A stretch of DNA of 64,000 nucleotides, taken from positions 3,782,001-3,846,000 of the forward strand of contig NW_018344058.1 in the NCBI RefSeq assembly GCF_002099425.1, in the 5' to 3' direction. Below, one piece after another: positions 57,890 to 64,000 of the stretch. A program made the position numbers and the translations under genes. This DNA is from Phascolarctos cinereus (lineage: Eukaryota > Chordata > Mammalia > Diprotodontia > Phascolarctidae). Each line of letters begins with the position of its first letter. Within the stretch, counting starts at the first letter, position 1. The notes beneath the pieces were generated by a model that saw nothing but the letters and a program-made list of their open reading frames with translations, had not been told where the DNA came from and searched no databases.

Positions 57890-59180
57890 GTGCTTCATAT
57901 TTTTCAAAGGTGCTTTTATTTCTTTATTCTTTTTTTCTAGCTCTGTAAAGTATTTTTCCGTAGTTTGACTGGTATGGTACTGAATAAGTAAATTCATTTA
58001 GGTAGGATTATCATTTTTATTATATTAGCTTGGCCTACTCAAGAGCAACTGATATTTTTCCAATTGTTTCAATCTGACTTTATTTGTGTGAATAGTGTTT
58101 TGTAATTGTGTTTATATAGTTCCTTGTCTTGGCAGGTAGGCTCTCAAATATTTTTTATCATCTATGGGTATTTGGAACAGAATTTCTCTTTCTATCTCTT
58201 GCTGCTGGGCTTTGTTGGTAATATATGGAAATGCTGATGACTTACATGGGTTTATTTTATATCCTGCAACTTTACTAAAGTTGTTAATTACTTCAATTAG
58301 TTTTTTTAGTTGATTCTCTAGGATCCCATAAGTATACTATCATATCATGTGCAAAAAGTGATAGTTTTCTTTGCTCACTGCCTATTCTAATTCCTTCAAT
58401 TTCTGTTTTTTTCTCTTACTGCTAAAGCTAACGTTTCTAGTATAATACCGAACAACAGCAGTGATAATGGACATCCTTGTTTCACCCCTGATCTTACTGG
58501 AAATGCTTCTAGCTTGTCCTCATTACATGTAATGCTAGCTGATGGTTTTAGATAGATGCTACTTATCATTTTAAGGAAGACTCCATTTATTCCTATGCTC
58601 TCTAGTGTTTTTAATAGGAATGGGTGTTGTATTTTGTCAAAAGCTTTTTCTGCATTGACAGAGATAATGATATGATTTCATTAATTTTGTTATTGATATG
58701 GTCAATTACGCTGATAGTTTTCCTCATATTGAAATAAATAGCCCTGCATTACTGGTATAAGTCCCATCTAGTCATAGTGTATTATTATCCTTGGGATAAA
58801 TGGTTGTAATCTCTTTGCTAATATTTTATTTAAAATTTTTGCATCAATCTCCATTATGGAAATTGGTCTATAATTTTCTTTCTCTGTTTGGCTGTTCCTG
58901 GTTTGGGAATCAGCACCATATTTGTGTCATAAAAGGAACTTGGTAGGACTTCTTCTTCACCTGTTTTTCCAAATAGTTTATATAGCATTGGAATTAATTG
59001 TTCTTTAAATGTTTGGTAGAATTCACTTGTAAATCCATCCAGCCCTGGAGATTTATCTTAGGGAGTTCACTGATGGCTTGTTCAATTTCCTTTTCTAAGA
59101 TAGGGTTAATAATTGTATTTCCTCTTCTGTTAATCTGGGCAATTTACATTTTTGTAAACATATTCATCCATTTCACTTAG
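57890..59180 (-). mobile_element. L1 LINE ORF2 fragment (reverse transcriptase region), antisense
   Basis: Reverse complement of L1 ORF2 around the RT core. 'atcccataagtatactatca', 'ttgtcaaaagctttttctgc' and 'aattttgcatcaatct'-type sequence ('tttttgcatcaatctccatt') are hallmarks. 'aatccatccagccctggaga' marks the upstream part. About 1.3 kb, broken by many gaps and stops. Unlike the other L1 copies here it lacks the 3' end, so it is an internal fragment. Confidence 0.85.
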
Positions 59181-59194
59181 GTTATCAGATTTAC

Positions 59195-59405
59195 TGGCAT
59201 ACAATTAGGGGTGCTTTTATTTCACTCGGCCCTAACAACCCCATGTGGTAGGCAGGGTATGTATTACTTACTATCTCTTTTATCGAGGTAAAAGAAATCA
59301 GGTGACAGAGATGGTAAGTGACATTTTCAGGGTTAACACAGAGACAGAAATAGGTTTCCTCTCAGGTCTCTGGATTCTAAGCCTGGTACTCTTGACAGTA
59401 GAGGA
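59195..59405 (-). mobile_element. MIR-type SINE
   Basis: 'cggccctaacaaccccatgt', 'ggtggtaggcagggtatgta' and 'gtaagtgacattttcagggt'. Antisense, adjoining the L1. Confidence 0.55.
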
Positions 59406-60254
59406 AGAAATACTCTACCTAACTATGAGTTTGAGATCCTTTTTTCAAGGGTAATTTATGATCATTCCTATCGTACTGTTTCCCAACAAATCTGTCATCA
59501 ACACACACGGTAGCACAAAGTTCTGTCTTCAGTGGAAAGAAGACAAGCAATAAAACACACATCTCTCTATGGTGCACTTGGTAGCCAAGGCAGCCCGTGC
59601 TGGGGGAAGCCTCTCCTCTTTCAATCTGACAACTGTGTTCCTGCATGAGTCCACTGACTTCACTGGTCAGAAGCAACAGGACCTTCAGTTTTAGAGGAGA
59701 CAGGCCATGGGCTGCACAGCTGAGATAATGGTACTCGGGGGCAAGTGGAGCAGACCACCCCCCCCCGCAGGCTTTTCTCCATCTCTGCCCCACCTTTGAG
59801 GACCCAGAACTTCATTACCTCATGCCATGAAAGTCACTAAGAAAAACCCACGCAATTAGCAGAGAGCAAGAGCAGGAGCAAGAACTGGGGATAAAAAAAG
59901 CAACCTCATACTAGTGACAAATGTTAAAACGGAAGAAAAACGTCACAAAAAGACCTTAGTGACCATAACTTTAGAAAGGAAAAGTCAGCCAAGTCTCCTT
60001 TACAACATCCTGACAAACATCTGATAGAAAGTTACTGAGAGCCAAGGTCTTCGGGGAATGAAGCCCTGGTCAGAAAAATTCACAGTCAAGTAAAAGCTCT
60101 GAAATATTTGGCTCCCAAAAGCATATACCCTTTAAACTTTTTAAAAGTTCAGTTTAAATATAAAATTAAGCTCACAACAAAGGCATATTAGTGACTCTCA
60201 TTAGCAACTTCTATTCCCCTTTTAGACCCTTAATCCAATATCGAATCAATACAG

Positions 60255-60345
60255 GTAAATGTCTACTGACCTACCTCATAGGGTTGTGGTGAGGACCAAA
60301 TGTGAAGGGCTTAGAAACCTTGAATGTCAGCTATTATTATCAAAA
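60255..60345 (+). mobile_element. MIR tail
   Basis: 'gacctacctcatagggttgt', 'ggtgaggaccaaatgtgaag' and 'tgtcagctattattatcaaa'. Sense 3' end. Confidence 0.6.
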
Positions 60346-60483
60346 TCACTAGATATTTGTTGCTGTCAACACATTTCATTATACGTCTTAATCACAACTT
60401 TACTAAAACTAAGCTTTTCTGAACAAGTTTTTTTTTAAAAAAATGTTTCTTCTTCCAGCCTATTTGGAAAATATAAAACTCAC

Positions 60484-60486
<3 letters not shown>

Positions 60487-60526
<40 letters not shown>

Positions 60527-60527
60527 G
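60487..60527 (+). repeat. (GAT)13 microsatellite
   Basis: Pure trinucleotide run next to an antisense MIR, perhaps grown from the ATT-rich MIR end. Confidence 0.97.
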
Positions 60528-60529
60528 CA

Positions 60530-60700
60530 ACAGAAACTTACAGGGCACATTCGAGTTTACAAAAAGTTGTTTCCACAACAACCTGTGGAGGCTTGGTGGT
60601 GCAAGTAAAAGAATTCTCATTTTATAAATGAAAAACTGGAGTTCAGAGAAATTACTTAATTGGACATCACAGAACTAGAGGTGGAAATAAATGTGGTTTT
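60530..60700 (-). mobile_element. MIR-type SINE
   Basis: 'cattttataaatgaaaaact' and 'acttaattggacatcacaga'. Antisense, diverged. Confidence 0.55.
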
Positions 60701-60788
60701 CTAATAGTCAATCTTTTGCTTGACTCTCAAGCTTATTTAGCTTTCAGTCCCAAATCTAGCCTAACTGTCAAACACAAAAGCCCATTAC

Positions 60789-60848
60789 CTTACAGGCAAG
60801 ATATCTCAAGGCACATACCTTAGAGGCAAGGTATCTCAAGGCACCATC
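60789..60848 (-). repeat. 30-bp tandem duplication of exon end and donor
   Basis: The last bases of the exon (60819-60848) and the first intronic 30 bases (60789-60818) are near copies. About 24 of the first 26 positions match. Both copies end in AAG followed by GT. Use of the intronic donor (AAG|GTAATG) would add ten residues, VCALRYLACK, without a stop or frame change, and would repeat the ALRYLASK helix. The exonic donor (GTATGT) is closer to consensus because it has G at +5, so the longer form is probably minor or unused. Confidence 0.8.
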
Positions 60849-60970
60849 TACCGGTCTCTGATGCTCAGGAGTACCAGGACAACTTGGGGCTTTCACAGCA
60901 CTGGGAGCACCGGTGGAGGCACTGGGTGAGAACAATGGGGTGAAAGGAAGATCCTGGCAGGGATCAGAAC
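60819..60970 (-). CDS. TANC1: TANC1 exon: Ser/Pro linker in the NTPase
   Basis: The exon is 152 bp. Acceptor TTCTTCCACAG; it reads SDPCQDLPFTPLFSPS and ends ALRYLASK, donor AAG|GTATGT. It codes for a poorly conserved Ser/Pro/Thr linker and then the helix YLASK that leads into [10 protein letters not shown] of the next exon. The family protein normally goes straight from ASK to VVA, so the donor at 60818/60819 is taken as the main one. A second in-frame donor lies 30 bp further on, in a near-copy of the exon end (see 60789-60848). Confidence 0.92.
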
Positions 60971-62172
<1,202 letters not shown>

Positions 62173-62405
62173 CTATAAAATTATATTAACAGCATCATTT
62201 CAAAGATCATCCTTTTGAACATAGCATCAAAGTTTGAGTATCTGCTCAGAACGAGATGAAATAATTCAAAAGACATACTTGGTCCTTACATTTAAATGAT
62301 TTAGACCTAGGAAAATTTCACAAGTTAACTACAACCTGATAACTTCAGTTCATGCATACTACATTTATTTGGCCCTTTTCTGGAGGGTAGGAGGGAATGA
62401 TCAGA

Positions 62406-62678
62406 GGGAGACTGGTCTCCTATCTTGTCCAGGCTAGAAATGCAGCAGCCACTCATGTCATGATCCTACTACTGACCCACACAGAAACTTAGACCTGCCG
62501 TTTCCAACCTTCAATTGGGTCAACTGGGACTCACCATACTGGTGCAAGATTTGATGGATATACCAGCATCAGATTTAGCCCTATTTACTGCAGCTCACAA
62601 CTCCAAATCTCAAGCAATTCACCAGCCTCAGCCTCCCCAAATACCAAGGATTATGGGTATGCACTATAATGTCCAATT
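62406..62678 (-). pseudogene. 7SL (SRP) RNA pseudogene
   Basis: The minus strand follows signal recognition particle RNA along nearly its whole length. The Alu-domain part has 'ggggaggctgaggctgg' and 'attgcttgag'. The S-domain part has 'ccagtatggtgagtcc' and 'ggttggaaacggcaggtc' (helix 8 region). The 3' part has 'gggtcagtagtaggatcatg', 'ttctagcctggacaagatag' and 'gagaccagtctccc'. Length is about 273 bases against about 300 in the functional RNA, with a gap of about 25 in the S domain and many substitutions. No clear poly(A) or duplication, so it is an old retrocopy and not a working gene. Being S-domain positive, it is not an Alu. Confidence 0.88.
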
Positions 62679-63599
62679 TATCTGGCAGTATCAAGGAATC
62701 AACTAATAACTGAAGGCCTGATACGTACGGTGCCATGTGTGATACACCTGATTCTAGCCAAAACACAAAGAAGGCATTCAATTGATAGTTAATCCACCAG
62801 CAGCACCAGAAAATTAACAAAACTGAATCAGAACCACTAGGTTGAAGACATTTAAGGTCTAAAACACCTGTGAAGTGTTGAGTGACTCTGTCTTCTAGTC
62901 AGATTTTCCAAATAATTCGAGATTATTTCTTTAAAAACTACAAAATATTCAAAACAAATTTTAAACTATTTCGAAAAAAAATCTTTCTGAAATTTACTGC
63001 ATGCTTCCATACGTTAAACACAAAAAAAGTTAACCTTTTCTTAATGGCTCAGTGTTATCACCATAAAGATTAATCATTGCTTCCTACTATTACACAGAGA
63101 TGTCCCGAAGGAGAGTTGAGACGGGTAGGTCTACCTGCCCTTACTGTTAGTTCTCTGCTCTCAATGCCTCCAACAGGATTCCTCATACTCCTTTCTAACC
63201 TTCTGGCCAAAAAACTCAAACCAAAAAAACAAAACAAAAACAAACAAACAAAATACAAAAACAAGATAAACTAATTAATCCAATAATATTATTTCATAAA
63301 ACATTAAGTCTTCTTGGAAGCCTAAGAGCCGTTCTCCACCTCTTCTGGGGCAAAAAATGTTGCTTGGTCTTTCTGAAAAGCTACTTCCAGGCTCCTCCAG
63401 CGATCCCTATTTACCTCTGGATCCTTTTGAGCATCCTAACAGAGCTCCTGCATACACTGGGCACTTAATAAACATTTGTAGATTGGAAGCCTGACAACCA
63501 AAAAAAGTGTTGTGTTGCTGTTTCAATAACACAACAATAACAACAACAACAAATGACAATAGTCAGCCCAGAGGACTCTTTTAAATGAGTGGGTTGAGA

Positions 63600-63690
63600 A
63601 CTAGCCCATCAACAAGGGGCATTTAAGCTGCTACCAAGTATCACATTTTAACAATCCTTGCCCTCAAGCTCACTGTTCTATTGGGGCAAT
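63600..63690 (-). mobile_element. L2-like LINE 3' end
   Basis: 'tccttgccctcaagctcact' and 'gttctattggggcaattaag'. Antisense L2 terminus, diverged. Confidence 0.5.
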
Positions 63691-64000
63691 TAAGAGGTCA
63701 ATATTTAGAATAAGGAAAGTATATCTGAAGGAAAAAATGATTTTAAAAACTTTGTCAAGAAAAAAAATTCTTTAAAACATTTTTTTTCAAACTCGGATCT
63801 CCACAGATCTTAAATACTAGTCTATGTTCCAAATTTAAGATTACATCATTCTTATAGTTAAGATAAACTTATCTTTCCTTTCAATAGAACCAAGGTTCAG
63901 CTTAAGTGATTTACAAATTTTCTGGGGCAACCCAGCAGGCTTTACTAAAGGTGTTTTTTCAAAGGGCTGAGGGGAATGACAATTTATCTGATGACAGTAA

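Noticed and set aside
62578-62678. Alu-like stretch that might suggest primate contamination
   Set aside because: The element carries the 7SL S domain, which Alu lacks, and the window is full of marsupial-type SINEs and no Alu copies.
63070-63264. 64-codon minus-strand frame considered as an extra TANC1 exon
   Set aside because: It does not end with the single base needed to complete Ala of ARFVPYKP, has no good donor, and does not resemble the family sequence I recall.

Overview
The window is vertebrate nuclear DNA, almost certainly marsupial. It is AT-rich and about 94% non-coding. It carries tRNA-derived SINEs of the marsupial Mar1/WSINE type, some with an RTE-like tail, 3' ends of marsupial-type L1, many old MIR and L2 copies, CR1/L3-like fragments and short hAT-type elements. 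Species cannot be fixed from the sequence alone.

One host gene is present, on the minus strand: TANC1, a postsynaptic scaffold protein. I placed 18 coding exons by splice sites, reading phase and recalled family sequence. They run from 62126 down to position 1. All junctions keep one frame, giving 4,025 coding bases, or 1,341 complete codons. The first exon in the window (61845-62126) is internal, so the start codon, N-terminal exons and promoter lie to the right of 64000. The last exon (1-943) runs off the left edge, so the stop codon, the C-terminal PDZ-binding tail and the 3' UTR are missing.

Layout along the protein: a P-loop NTPase of the STAND type (61845 down to about 48815, Walker A at 61845-62126, Walker B at 55164-55330); an ankyrin-repeat array (48609 down to about 6772); TPR repeats and a short coiled coil (4754 down to about 800); then a Ser/Pro-rich tail. 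Exons are 79 to 608 bp. Introns are 190 bp to 20.9 kb, and the longest (11629-32532) interrupts the ankyrin array.

The introns hold layered old transposons, several with clear target-site duplications, plus microsatellites. I recognised no second protein-coding gene, CpG island, CRISPR array, LTR retrovirus or functional RNA gene. The points most worth a second look are a 7SL RNA pseudogene that keeps its S domain (about 62406-62678), a 30-bp in-frame duplication of an exon end with its splice donor (60789-60848), and an ankyrin exon that starts with a donor-like GTAAG just after its acceptor AG (39036-39043). I found no convincing undescribed biological system.
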